Shown: positions 1 to 11,749 of the stretch, piece by piece | Layout: each line of letters opens with the position of its first letter | Position numbering within the stretch: the stretch's first letter is position 1 | Assembly (NCBI GenBank): GCA_017311185.1 | Contig: JAESUZ010005094.1 | Span: 248,001-312,000, forward strand | Source: Proteles cristata cristata | Lineage: Eukaryota > Chordata > Mammalia > Carnivora > Hyaenidae | DNA: 64,000 bases | Reading direction: 5' to 3' | The notes under the pieces: model-generated | Told to the model about the DNA's origin: nothing | Databases searched by the model: none | What the model saw: only the letters and a program-made list of their open reading frames with translations | Translations under genes and position numbers: made by a program

Positions 1-358
1 TCTTCTATCTCTTCTTAAGTCTCTGTTCATGGCTTTGTCCTCTCCCTTTGGGTTTTGGCGAAAGTGTTAAACGTGTCTCCCACCGCTCTGATTCCGTTTT
101 CCACAGTAGACAACTATGTTGTGTAAAGGCAACTGTCCACTGCAGATTTTAATTTATCCATTGTGTGTTTTCCCTCCATACAGTTCTTCCAATCTACACC
201 TCTTTCCTCTTTAATATCACCCATAAATGTAATGTTTCCAAATCTAATGCTCCAAAGAATTATGTTAAAATATACTTCAGAAATATTCTAAAATGTGAGT
301 ATTTTCCCATTCCTTTCAACACCCCAGTTCACAAGGCGATTTTTGTTCTTTTTTTAAA

Positions 359-563
359 CCTTTAAATGTTTATTTATTTTTGAGAGAGTGAGAAAGAGAT
401 CAAGTACAAGTGGAGGAGGGGCACAGGGAGAGGGGTCAGAGGATCCTAAGCAGGCTCTGTGCTCACAGCCAAGAGCCCGATGCCAGGCTCAAACCTACAA
501 ACTGTGAGATCACGACCTGAGCTGAAATCGGACGCTTAGCTCACTGAGTCACCCAGGCGCCCC
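359..563 (-). mobile_element. CAN-SINE (SINEC_Fc type)
   Basis: Reverse-strand copy: TTTATTTATTTTTGAGAGAG at the left (A-tail complement) to the tRNA-like head complement CACCCAGGCGCCCC at the right. Confidence 0.93.
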
Positions 564-1467
564 AGACAATTTTTGTTCTAATTGCTGAGTTTGATCCCAC
601 GCTTTTGAGATCTGCTGTACTTTGCTGTCAGTCGGTTTCTTATGTGCTTGCGCATCTGTAGAGATGAGCAGTGATGTCAAAGTCATTGTGTCTGGTACTG
701 GTAGTGTGTCTGTCAGGCTCAGAGTTTGCGTGGAAACATGATTCACACCTGCCCTCATTCAATTTGGGGCAGGCTTTCTCTCACTTCTTTCCTTCCCCCT
801 GTCACCCTATAACGGACACTCCTCCCAGAGAATTAAACTGTCCAATATCGCTTCATGGGAGAGGAAACCATTTCCGTTACTGGCCTTGTCTACTCTGTCC
901 CTAACATGTGTTGTTCTTCTTCCTCCTGCTAATGGGTGTTTTCCCCTCTCACCTCAAACAAGCAACTTTGCCAGAGTCCAGTCAATATATCTGATGGAGT
1001 TGTGTGTTTCTTTTTGAAGAATTTGATACATAAGTACATGCATATTCCCTAGACCTTCATCAGTCATTATTCCTACCAAGACAAAGTATACCCCAGAGGG
1101 ACGTTTTGTTTCTCCTGAAATGATGTGAGATGATTAAGATGCTATTAACTAGTCTGGAATCATTTTGGAGCCTTTTAAATTTCGTTATCTAATGAGATGA
1201 GGGACTCACTCTAATATTATGGGAAGATAATTTATTTCCTTCATCAAAATAAACAAGCAATTGCTCACATTCCAAAAAAGATGGTAAACACAATCTATAT
1301 TCAAGAATAGGACATGAAAAGATGATAAAGGCTGCATGATCTATTACTGATCCCATTAAGGTAGAAATCTGCATTAATGCTAGTCAATTAGAACCAAAAT
1401 AATAAAGCATACTAATTGTTACATGCACACACACCAAGATTAAGTTGTTTTTTTTATTGTTATTGTT

Positions 1468-1676
1468 TTTTAAAATTTTTAGTGTTTATTTTGGAGAGAG
1501 AGAGACAGAGCATGGGTTGGGGAGGGGCAGAGAGAGAGGGAGACACAGAATCCGAAGCAGGCTCCAGGCTCTGAGATGTCAGCACAGAGCCTGATGTGGG
1601 GCTCGAACCCACAAACAGTGAGATCATGACCTGAGCCAAAGTCAGACGCTTAACCAACTGAGCCACCCAGGTGCCC
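1468..1676 (-). mobile_element. CAN-SINE (SINEC_Fc type)
   Basis: Full-length antisense copy ending CCACCCAGGTGCCC. The reading frames inside it are SINE-derived, not genes. Confidence 0.93.
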
Positions 1677-1818
1677 TGTGATTAAGTTTTTGCAATTACA
1701 TTAACATATACTGTATGTGCTACATATTGGCAAAGCAGAAATTCATTGATCTATATTATATATAGATCAATACAAATACAATACACACACTCAAAATCTA
1801 GAACGCATCTATATTTTA

Positions 1819-2020
1819 TTTATTTCTTAATTTTTTTACTTTGTTTTGAGAAAGAGAGAGCAGGAGAGGGGCAGAGAAAGAGAGAGAGAAAGAATCCCAA
1901 GCAGGCTCTGCAATGGCAGCGTAGAGCCCAACACGGGGCTCGATTTCATAAACCATGAGATCATGACCTGAGCCGAAATCAAGAGTCGAACGCTTAGCCA
2001 ACTGAGCCACCCAGGCCCCC
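1819..2020 (-). mobile_element. CAN-SINE with 20-bp target-site duplication
   Basis: Flanked by TAGAACGCATCTATATTTTA (1799-1818) and the same sequence with one change (2021-2040), a clear retrotransposition footprint. Confidence 0.95.
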
Positions 2021-2369
2021 TAGAATGCATCTATATTTTAACTAAATTGAATCTATACATTTATTCTTCAGTTCCTTCCTGTGGATTTATTGCTAACTCA
2101 AAATAAATTCACTCAAAAAGTTAATATTCAATTTCCATTTATTTCATTATAATCTTCATTCTTTGGGCCCATAGTGATTTTGCTGGAGAAAGAAATAAGG
2201 AAAAGTTTCATTGAAATATATCTTCTGTATTTAATTATAATAATATAATTTAATATGTAACTGGTCTGGAATAAAATGGGTGGTGAATAAAAAGATTGGA
2301 AGAGAAATATGGATTTTCTCAGAGTCCTGACATTTTGATATGAAATATAGTTCTTAAAAGCTGCAGCTT

Positions 2370-2580
2370 AGGGACACCTGGGTGGCTCAGTTGGTTAAAC
2401 GCCGACTCCAGCTCATGTAATGATCTCACGGTTTGTGGGTTCTAGTCCCGTATCAGGCTCTGTGCTGACAGCTCAGAGCCTGAAGCCTGCTTCAGATTGT
2501 GTCTCCCTCTCTCTCTGCCCCTCCCCTGCCTGTGCTCCGTCTCTCTCTGTCTCTCAAAAATAAATAAATGTAAAATAAAA
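2370..2580 (+). mobile_element. CAN-SINE
   Basis: Head ACACCTGGGTGGCTCAGTTG, CT-rich body and AAATAAATAAATG tail. Flanking AAAAGCT may be the target-site duplication. Confidence 0.93.
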
Positions 2581-2594
2581 GCTATGACCATGTA

Positions 2595-2770
2595 TCAGAT
2601 TAACTTGGTTAATCCTCAGAATATTCCCATGATTTACTTTTCATTCCTCTATTCCCATTTTATAAGTGGAAAGACTGAGGCTTGAGAAACTTGCCCACAG
2701 CCATGAAGTCGGTAAGATGCAGAAGCAGGATTCTAAGACATGTCTCTCTGTTTCCACGCCCTGTGCTTTT
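2595..2770 (-). repeat. MIR fragment
   Basis: Contains GACTGAGGCTTGAGAAACTT and CCCACAGCCATGAAGT, the antisense MIR core, moderately decayed. Confidence 0.6.
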
Positions 2771-2889
2771 TGCCAAGACCATTGGGCTGAAACGCCTTGG
2801 CATGGAGCGTTTTTTGGTTACCATGGTTACACCCCCCGCAGACACACTGCCCATATACTTCCCCAAAGTGCTGTTAGCTAATTAACTAA

Positions 2890-3060
2890 AATACTTGTGG
2901 AAATCAAGAATGGATTAATACTAAGAAATCGAAAATTCAACATAGTTCTTCAATAGATCCAAGGGAAAAATCATGATTGGATCAAGACATGCTGAAAACT
3001 ATTTGATAAAATCCAACGTCCGTTCCAGGTTTGAAATACACTCCTAAAAAGGAGAAGTGA
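2890..3060 (+). mobile_element. L1 ORF2 fragment
   Basis: GGAAAAATCATGATTGGATC and TTGATAAAATCCAACGTCCG resemble the L1 reverse transcriptase region; too short and decayed to encode anything. Confidence 0.5.
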
Positions 3061-3500
3061 TATGTATGAAAACTACCTGAGACCAGAAGAAGCATGTTAA
3101 AGTAGACATGAGGAGCTCCACTGAATCCAGAGGCAAGGCATGACCAGTATTAGATTTTCCTCAGCAGCAACCTCCAGGCCAAGTCCCAGAGGTCTGGAAG
3201 CCAGACTTTGTGTTCCCAGGTAAAACGCTGCTAGATTCTCCTCCCAAGAAACAAACGTGGCCAAGAGGAAATGTCTGGAGAATGTGGAGCATGGAGATCC
3301 CTCGAGGAAGCCAATTAGTCCGCCAGCCCCTCCCAGGCACAGTATGATAGCCAAGAAACCATTGTGGAGATTTGCCAACCACAAAATGTGTCCATTCTAA
3401 TTACACCTGCCTAACCCCAGGAAGAAATGAGTGTTTTCCTCTGAGAGCAAGTCTTAGAGGTTAGGACACAGAACCATTGGCCCTCAACGCGTCCAGCGTC

Positions 3501-3527
3501 GGGGCGGGGAGTGGGGGGTGGGGAGGG
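3501..3527 (+). repeat. G-run tract, possible G-quadruplex
   Basis: Runs GGGG, GGGG, GGGGGG, GGGG and GGG separated by 1-3 bases in upstream intergenic DNA. Confidence 0.75.
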
Positions 3528-3548
3528 AATTAATGGTTCTGTTTTCTT

Positions 3549-3756
3549 TTTTAAGGTTTATTTATTTTTGAGAGAGAGAATGTGTGTGAGCAGGAGAGGG
3601 GCAGAGAGGGAGAGAGAGGGTCACAGAATCCAAAGCAGGCTCCAGGCTCTGAGTTGCTAGCACAGAGCCGAACTCCGGGCTCGAACTCACCAGCCATAAG
3701 CTCATGACCTGAGCCAGAGTCAGATGCTTAACTGACTGAGCCACCCAGGCGCCCCT
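3549..3756 (-). mobile_element. CAN-SINE
   Basis: Antisense copy from GGTTTATTTATTTTTGAGAG to CCACCCAGGCGCCCC, flanked by imperfect AATGTTTCC-type repeats. Confidence 0.93.
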
Positions 3757-4505
3757 AATGTTTCCCTTTTGAATCAAGCGTGGGCAGCAGAAATCTGGGT
3801 GGCACACCTCAGCATCCACGACGCTGACTGACCCTCAGATTCTTTGATAAAACCCATGGTTTTAAAAAAAAAAGTCCAGATTTATCTGGAAGTGGCATAG
3901 GAGGAAAAAAAGGAAGAATCCATTTACTTTCATTTTTCAGGTTTGGATAAAGAACTGCCTTGTGATTTATTTGTCCTAAAGAGTAATTCCTGTGAATAAG
4001 CTATTCCATGAGCTTGTTTCTCCTGCAAAAAGGATAGGTAAACTATCAAACCATTTCCTCCTTTCTGTTGTTCCAAGCACGTGTCTTGACTTCTAAACAT
4101 AATTCCTCAAGCTAAATGTCAATACTATATATCCTATCTCCCTGTGCAGGTAAAAACTACATTAAGTATATTTACATTATATATTTCCATTAAATAATAA
4201 ATTCCACTTTTGAAATGAATCAACTTTGAATTTCTTGAGTCTATTTTTTTTTTTTAACTGAGAAAGCACCTTTACCCATGCGATTTCTTAGGAAAATATA
4301 AGAAGCAAACTCCAAATTAAGCATTTCAGAGACCAGGAAAAGACCAGGCCATGAAAAACTAATTACAGAATTTTTGAAATAGGTTATGATTTATTTTCAT
4401 TTATTTAACAAATGAGTGCTTTTATCCCCAAAATGCAGCACAATGCATACTTGATGTCTTTTTTATTGAATTAAATTTTAATTTATGTTAATTTTATTTA
4501 ACTTA

Positions 4506-4718
4506 AAAATTTTTAATGCGTATTTATTTTTGAGTGAGAGAGAGAGACAGTGCAAGCGAGCAAGCGGCAGAGAGAGAGGGAGACCCAAAATCCAAAGCAG
4601 GCTTCAGGCTCTGAGCTGTCAACTCACAGCCTGATGCGGGACTCAAACTCACGGACCATGAGATCATGACCTGAGCTGAAGTCGGGCACTTAACTAGCTG
4701 AGCCACCCAGGTGCCCCA
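4506..4718 (-). mobile_element. CAN-SINE
   Basis: Antisense copy ending GAGCCACCCAGGTGCCCC. Confidence 0.93.
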
Positions 4719-5734
4719 GCTTTAACTTTTAATACATTTTTGAACTATGTGGTTCAAAACCACAAATATAAAATAAACAACGAAAAAATTTCCCACTCTT
4801 CCTTTTTGTTCCCATCTGTCTAATTTCCTCCAAAAGAAAACCAATAACTTTAGCTTGTTACATATCCTGCCAGATTTCCCTTATGTATATTCAAGCATCA
4901 GTCTACACTCACAAAAAGTGTTACACATCACTCTGTACTTTTCTTTTTTCACTTAAAAAAATCAATTGGTTTTGATGAATAAGAAATCACAGGGTTTTGG
5001 GGGTGTGTGTGGATTGCAACAAAATATTAGGATATTTTGGTAATCATAATATTTTTGCATGTATGCTTGGGACCATCACTATTACTTATAATTTGCAGAT
5101 TTAATTCTGTATACATGCTCCTACCCAATGACAAGGTCCTATAGGAAATTAACATAGTTTATTAAAGATTCATAGTTTACCACAAGCAACGTGACCCACT
5201 AATCGGACCCATCTTTATAGTCTTCTATCTATGCTTCTTCCCCCTGTCTGTGCTTCTATGAGACTACAGGTAGAACCACATTTGGAAAAAACAAATGTGT
5301 CTATGTGTAGGTCCCCTTGTGAACAAGAAGCTAGAGACATGGTATCCCCATCACCACCCCTACTTTCCATTCTCCATGAGACACTAACTCCAAATCAGGC
5401 AAATGGATTGCAACAGCATCATCAGTGCCTACTGACGAAGACAAACAGCTCTTAGATCATTGTCATTCACAAGGAGGTCAAAGCTCTTTGTCAGCCCCCA
5501 TGGTTGGGGCTTGTGTAGTCACCAGGACCCCAAGCTCAGAAGGGCTTCAGAAGAGCATTGGTTGAATGCTCTGCTGTCGCCATCTTGAAATTCCCATAAC
5601 AAGATGCCCTGAGTTTCCGTTTGCACTGCGCCCCATGAACTATGTAGCCAGTCCCCGTCCCTTGTCAGAATACATTCTAAGAGGGAGAAGGCAGTAAGGG
5701 AAAAGGAACGACTCCAAAAATAAAGAAAGACCTG

Positions 5735-5943
5735 GGGCATCTCGCTGGCTTAGTTGGTTAGTCTATCTTCAGTTCAGGTCATGATCTCTCAGTCTGTGAC
5801 TTAGAGCCCCACGTCGGGCTCTGTGCTGACAGCTCAGAGCCTGGAGCCTGCTTCGGATCCTGTGTCTCCCTCTCTCTCTGCCCTTTCTCTACTTGCACTC
5901 TGTCTCTGTCTGTCTCTCAAAAGTGAATAAATGTGAAAAAAAA
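5735..5943 (+). mobile_element. CAN-SINE
   Basis: Diverged head GGCATCTCGCTGGCTTAG, then the standard body GGGCTCTGTGCTGACAGCTC and a CT-rich end. Confidence 0.92.
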
Positions 5944-6596
5944 TGAATAAAAATAAGGACAAACACACTTCACAAAGCTTGCCTGACTTACATATTCTTT
6001 TCCCCATGGGAGAGTGTCCTCGGGACTCTTCATAAATCCCTACAAAAGGTTAATTGCCGCATCCATGAGAACCACCATCATTTTGAGATGTCCTTGCAAA
6101 GAGGGGCAGGTAATTGGTTTTCATGTTCAGATTCATTCTTACTCTTTTTTTCCTTTTCTGTTGTCAAACAGTAAAAATATTTTTATTTTAATTCGAGTCA
6201 TCAGAAGACCTTATTTCTGAGAAAAGAGATTAGTTTAATGATTAAATTCCCTCTGCCTCTATAAGTAGTACTTAGTTAACCAAATACAAGTTCTCTCTGG
6301 GTGGACTTCTGATACAGTGTGGGTACACAGGTGGCTTCATTTTCAGAGAATTAATGTAAGGGGTACACACCAGTCGGGCTCCCAGGGACGTCAGGTCCCC
6401 AGCAAGACTCTGTAGGCGTTGTAACCCCTTCCTCCCTCCTGTGTATATGCCATTTACTGCAGATAGAATTGTTCAGGCCTCTCAAGGTCATATACTAAAA
6501 ATCTGCACATGCTTATAGATGCTGTCCGGTTTAATAAACCACAAATCTATTTGAAACTGTTGCTGAATTCATAGGAGCTTTGTAAAAGTGTGGTTG

Positions 6597-6842
6597 TGGG
6601 ATTTCTGGGTGGCTCAGTTGGTTAAGCGTTCGGCTTTGGCTCAGGTCACGATCTTGCAGTTCATGAGTTCGAGCCCCACCTCGGGCTCTGTGCCAATAGC
6701 TTGAAGCCTTGAGCCCATTTTTAGATTCTGTGCCCCCTCCCTCTGCTCCTCCCCTGTTCCCTCTCTGTCCCTCTGTCTCTGACCCTCCCCTGCTCATGCT
6801 GTCTCCGTGTCTCTCTCAAGAATAAATACACATTAAAAAAAG
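6597..6842 (+). mobile_element. CAN-SINE, founder of a four-SINE cluster
   Basis: Sense copy from TTTCTGGGTGGCTCAGTTGG to a CATTAAAAAAA tail. AAAGTGTGGTTG at its left edge recurs as AAAGCGTGGTTG at 7579-7590 after three further SINEs, so those lie in its A-tail, inside its target-site duplication. Confidence 0.93.
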
Positions 6843-6845
6843 AAT

Positions 6846-7077
6846 TTTTTTTACTTTTTTAATGTGTATTTATTCTTGAGAGAGAGAGGGAGAACAAGAG
6901 CGGGGGAGGAACAGAAAGAAGGAGACACAGAATCCATAGCAGGCTCCAGGCTCTGAGCTGTCAGCACAGAGCCCAGTGCGGGGCTGGAACTCATGAACCA
7001 TGAGATCATTTGAAACTGTTCATTTGAACCTGAGCCGAAGTAGGATGCTTAACCAACTGAGTCACTCAGGCACCCCA
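6846..7077 (-). mobile_element. CAN-SINE, first of a 256-bp tandem pair
   Basis: Antisense copy carrying GGGCTGGAACTCA and the extra segment TTTGAAACTGTTCATTTGAA, both also present in the next copy. Confidence 0.92.
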
Positions 7078-7083
7078 AGAAAT

Positions 7084-7149
7084 TTTTTTTAATGTTTTAT
7101 TTATTTTTGAGAGAGAGAGAGAGAGAGAGAGCGTGAATGGGATAGGGGC

Positions 7150-7180
<31 letters not shown>

Positions 7181-7333
7181 TAGACAGAAACCGAAGCAGG
7201 CTCAGGCTCTGAGCTGTCAGCACAGAGCCCAGTGCGGGGCTGGAACTCACGAACCATGAGATCATTTAAAACTGTTCATTTGAACCTGAGCCGAGTAGGA
7301 TGCTTAACCGACTGAGTCACTCCAGGCACCCCA
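7084..7333 (-). mobile_element. CAN-SINE, second of a 256-bp tandem pair
   Basis: Shares the private extra segment (7265-7284, one change) and the CTGGAACT variant with 6846-7077. Equivalent bases are 256 bp apart. Confidence 0.92.
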
Positions 7334-7564
7334 AAATTTTTTAATGTTTTATTTATTTTGAGAGAGAGAGATAGAGACAGCGTGAACAGGGGAGGGGCAG
7401 AGAGAGAGAGAGAGAGAGAGAGAGTGAGACACAGAAACCAAAGCAGGCTCCAGGCTCTGAGCTGTCAGCACAGAGTCTGACATGGGGCTCAAACCCATGA
7501 ACCGCGAGATCATGACCTGAGCTGAAGTCGGACACTTAACCGATTGAACCACCCAGGCACCCCC
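7334..7564 (-). mobile_element. CAN-SINE
   Basis: Antisense copy without the extra segment of its two neighbours; ends ACCACCCAGGCACCCC. Confidence 0.92.
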
Positions 7565-7799
7565 GCAAGAAATTTTTTAAAGCGTGGTTGCAACCAACAG
7601 ACACAAATCTCCTACTGACATCATGGAAGGATTGATCCAAGAATATTCTGAGTTTTTGTTAAAGGGATGCATAAGCATAGAAAGGATGGGGACCCTATGA
7701 GTCACACATTCAAGTTAAAGTGACTCAGGACAGCGTTCATGACCTGCCAGTGTTAGACATCTAAGGAGGCAGTAGGGGAAGAGGGGGTGTCTACAGGTT

Positions 7800-7930
7800 T
7801 AGAAATCAAGTAGACTTTGCTCCTGCTCCAACTTGGGGGCCTTGGACAAGCTACTTACCTTCTTTATGTCTTATTCTTCTCACGTGTAAAATAAGGAAAA
7901 AAACAGTCAACTAATGATCTTAGTGGACAC
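7800..7930 (+). repeat. MIR fragment
   Basis: GGGGGCCTTGGACAAGCTAC followed by ACGTGTAAAATAAGG matches the MIR core order, decayed. Confidence 0.55.
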
Positions 7931-8822
7931 CACCTCATAATGCCCCAGGACACCTTGAACTCAAAGTAGAATCATGGTGGTAGAAGAAGCCCCACTTCCG
8001 AATGGGGGAGGAAAGAGCTGAACAGAGCAAGGTGGGGCCAGAATGGTGGTTAGCAATGTGCCCAGCACGTGCTTGTACAAGCCCAGCCAAAGCGTCTGCA
8101 CATTGCAAGCCCACAAAAGATGTGACTTGGTCATTGTTACCATGGTTAGGTGCCTTGCCCACCTGTCTCTAGCTGAGTAGCTGTCCTAACTTGTGCGATC
8201 ATTAAAAGCACACTCTAGCTCAGTGTGTCTTTCTGTTCATTACATTTCAAGACATTATCGCCCCTAATGTTTCCTAATTGCTTTACCCATGAAATTTTAA
8301 CTTAGCAGATGTATTGCAATTCTATGAGTAATTTCAAGTGTCAACTTGGCTGGGCCATGAGTTGTAAACTGTACCCCTAGTATACAAACCTGGGGGAAGA
8401 TGGTATAGGCTCCGGATGGGAGGTTCTTGGCCAAGCATGACTGTGACTCATGACCTCTGGCGGCATCGTCTCTCAGTTCTGCCCTTCTAGATGGAGGGCT
8501 GGACACCCTCCCTGAGAGCCAGTCCAGGGACTTTGTGCCCCACCTAGAAACCTCCTCGCTCGCTCTTCCCAACACCCCCATCTTCCATCAAGTTCTCAAC
8601 CTGCAATCTCTTTATTCCTCCACGTAAATTTCTGATATTCCCTTTTCCCTTCATAATCATCTCTAAAACATTTTGAAACCGGACCCCAAAGGTTAGCAAC
8701 CACTTTCCCTTTCTTAGAGGGCAGGGATGATTCAGGCATTAAATGCTCCTCAGCATTAAGGGGGAATGTTTGATTTTAATCTGGTTCTAGAATGGGTTGG
8801 AGTGTTTTAAAGCAGTTGTTAT

Positions 8823-9020
8823 TGGGGCACCTGGGCAGCTCAGTCAGTTAAGCATCCGAGTCTTGATTTTGGCTCAGGTCAAGATCTCACGGGTCATGAG
8901 TTGGAGCCCCGAGTGGGATCTGAACTGGCAGTGCAAAGCCTGCTTGGGATTCTCTCTTCCTCTCTCTCTCTGCCTCTCCCCTGCACTCTATCTCAAAGTA
9001 AATAAACACAGAAAACATAA
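8823..9020 (+). mobile_element. older CAN-SINE
   Basis: GGCACCTGGGCAGCTCAGTC, then CCGAGTCTTGATTTTGGCTC, the longer anticodon-arm form seen in older carnivore subfamilies. GTTGTTATTG/GTTGTCATTA flank it. Confidence 0.88.
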
Positions 9021-9099
9021 AATGGTTGTCATTAGGTTTTTGAATTAAAATTGGTTGAATATTCACATCCTTCTATTTCCTTCATCTCGATTCATTTCT

Positions 9100-9290
9100 C
9101 TAACCATCACACGAGGTAGGTCCTATTATCAGCTTATTATTCATCCTATTATTTAAAGATGAGGCAACTCAGAGAGGTTAAGTAACTTGCATGAGGTCAC
9201 ACAGCTAGTAGGTACCTAAGCTGAGTTTTCAGCCCAGGTCTTTCTGTCTTAGAGCCTGAACCCTCAAACCACCACAAGCAAACTCTAAGA
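9100..9290 (-). repeat. MIR element
   Basis: CAGAGAGGTTAAGTAACTTG and GGTCACACAGCTAGTAGGT are the antisense MIR core, well preserved. Confidence 0.85.
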
Positions 9291-9764
9291 GGCTCAAAGG
9301 TATTCTGACCCTAGGATAGCTTGCCACATACAGCTTTTAATAGCCATAGGATACCCCACTCAGTAGAGATGCATGAAGAGATTTTCACTTCTTTAGCTTC
9401 TTTGGACATTAAGGAGAAATATCTGAGAAACAATGATAATTCACCAAATGATCTGATGAATAACCATTTTTGTACGCAAGCTTCCGCTCAAATACAATAA
9501 ATTCTCTGGCGGCAAAAATGTCACCTGCTTTGTTCACTGATGAACCCGCAGCATTTGGTGTGCTCCCTGATAAATGTTCATTGAGTGAATATATCTTCGT
9601 GTGTATATGTATCTACACAAGTATTTAAATTTTATGTATATGCTGACCACTGTCCTTCCAAAATTATTGCTTCACTTATATACTTAGATCTCTGTTTCGT
9701 TCTGTCTGGTTTTGGTGTGCTGGGGATATCTTGAGAGCTCAGTGTCGTAGAAATAGTGAATGAT

Positions 9765-10230
9765 TCTCTATGTTTCCCATTGCTGCTGTAAGTAGCTGCC
9801 ATAATTTAGTGCCCGGAAACCACACAAATTCATTATCTTCCAGTTCTGGAGTTTAGAAGTCCATAATGGGTTCGCAAGGCTGTACGTTCCTTCCGAAGGT
9901 TTTAGGGTAGAATTCATTTCCTCGTCTTTTCTGGCTTTTAAAGCTTGCATTCTTTGGCTCACAGTCTCTTCCACATCATTCTAACCCCTGCTCTCATCGT
10001 CACATCCCTTTCTCTGACTCTGACCCTCCTGCCTCCCTCCTTTCCTTCTATGGACCTTTGTAATTTACACTGCCCCACGTGGATAATCCCAGATAATCTT
10101 CTCATTTTGAAATCACGTCCGCAGAGTCCCATCTGCCACATGAGGTAACATATTTGCAGGTCCCAGGAATCAGAACACGGACATCTTTGGGGAGCCGCGA
10201 TTCTGGCTACCACAGCGCGGGAATCGGGTT
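9765..10230 (-). mobile_element. MLT1-like ERVL-MaLR LTR
   Basis: TTGCTGCTGTAA, CCAGTTCTGGAGTTTAGAAG and GGACATCTTTGGGG are in the order expected of an antisense MLT1-type LTR. A solo ancient LTR with no coding region; family assignment is from memory. Confidence 0.55.
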
Positions 10231-10442
10231 TGAACTCTTAGCACTGCCTCTCCCACATGCACACCCGAAACATGTACTGCGTTCCTGCTTGCCCCGTCCT
10301 GAGCCAAATCTAAGCAATGCACTAACTAGCTCAGCGGTCTCGTCCAAGCTGTAGACCCTCCCTGACGCTCCACCTCTCACTTTCAGAATTGGAGAGGTTA
10401 AGGTTTGTTTCACAGGAAATTCTGCATGTAGAATATTGCAGG

Positions 10443-10677
10443 TAGGGGCGCCTGGGTGGCTTAGTCGGTTGAGCGTCCGACTTTCGCTTAGGTCATGATC
10501 TCGCGGTTCGTGGGTTTGAGCCCCGCGTCGGGCTCCGTGCTGACTGCCAGCTCAGAGCCTGGAGCTTGTTTCAGTCTGTGACTCCCTCTCTCTCTGAACC
10601 TCCCCTGCTCATGCTGTCTCTCTCTCTCTTTCCTAGAAATTAAAAAAAAAAAAAACATTTACAAAAAAAAAAAAAAA
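10443..10677 (+). mobile_element. young CAN-SINE with perfect 12-bp target-site duplication
   Basis: Young subfamily markers GACTTTCGCTTAGGTCATGA and ATCTCGCGGTTCGTGGG. GAATATTGCAGG occurs at 10431-10442 and 10678-10689. Confidence 0.95.
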
Positions 10678-10739
10678 GAATATTGCAGGCAAACCTTCCC
10701 ATTCAGGAATAATTACATGCCGTTTTAATCTTGACAAAA

Positions 10740-11290
10740 TGTAAGTAAAATCCCAGTTAAGCAGTAACGAGACCCTCTTGCAAACTGCTGATGTGAATGT
10801 AGATCAGTAGAGGCTTCCTAGAGGGCAGTGTAGCGCTACAAATGTAATGAAAAGTCTTATGTTGCTTCTCTTTATCCCACTAATTATCCATTCTAAGTAT
10901 GTCTTAGGAGCATGGTTGAATTTATGTACAAAAATGTTCAGTGAAATATTATTCATAATGGGGAGAGGTGGAAACAAACTAAATGTCCACTAATAAGGGC
11001 TGAGATAAATAAGTGTGGTATATCCTAATTACAGAAATATTAGCAGCCATGTGAAAGGATTTTGTAGACTACTAAATACCATGCTCCCGATTTGCCAAAT
11101 ATCAGTGACAAACTTGGAAACCTGCCTCGCTTACTATCTCAAATCAGTAGAAGAACTGCGTGGTGAGAGTGTGTGTGTAAAGAAAAAAAAAAGACTGAAA
11201 ATATACATTTCATGATGTTACAGTGACTATTTCTGGGTAATGGAATAACGAGTGATTTTCATTTCTAATAATGAAGTTGGGGGGAAAGGA
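10740..11290 (+). mobile_element. old L1 3' end fragment
   Basis: GTGGAAACAAACTAAATGTC, GATAAATAAGTGTGGTATAT and TTTCTGGGTAATGG follow the order of an L1 ORF2 end and 3' UTR. Decayed, no open frame. Confidence 0.6.
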
Positions 11291-11749
11291 ATTTCCGCAT
11301 AGAATAATTCCTTTGGTTAGATTATCAAGCAGTCCCTGTGCAGAACAAAAAACTTCCATAGGTGTCCCTCTAGTGGATGAAAGACGCGGCGGCTGCGGGG
11401 ACACCCGGCTTCAACTTTTTTTTTTTTTTTTTAAAGAAATAGCCTATTGTATTCAAGACACTTCGAGAGAAACAAGGGCTTGAAAGTAGTAAACTATTCT
11501 GTTTATTTAAAAAAAATGTTTACAGGGAGACAGAGGCCAACTGCACAAGTAAAAATCAAACCTCACGTGGCAAACAGGGCCGCTGTTTCCAGGCGCACTT
11601 AGAAAACTGACAATTGGCTTTTTCATTGCCGACGTTGGGGGACTAAACTCCTTGAGGTCAATTCTCTTCTTGCTTCTGGGTAGCTTGGGTTCCAGTTGTA
11701 GATCCAGGTCGCCCCACTCTCAGCCCGAAGGGACAAGGCTGGTTGGAGT

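Larger units (their letters stand above)
1..11749. other. upstream intergenic DNA, no gene seen
   Basis: Besides the listed repeats I see nothing coding. Open frames here are short, and many are SINE antisense frames beginning MAQLVK. Stretches 564-1467, 3060-3500, 3760-4500, 5000-5730, 7931-8822 and 11291-11749 look unique or too decayed to name. Confidence 0.8.

Noticed and set aside
1460..2010. Frames starting MAQLVKRLTLAQVMISLF and similar, repeated many times in the window
   Set aside because: They are antisense or sense readings of CAN-SINEs; the same peptide recurs wherever the SINE lies in that orientation.
7084..7564. Short repeats with regular spacing as a possible CRISPR-like array
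   Set aside because: They are tandem SINE copies in a mammalian genome.
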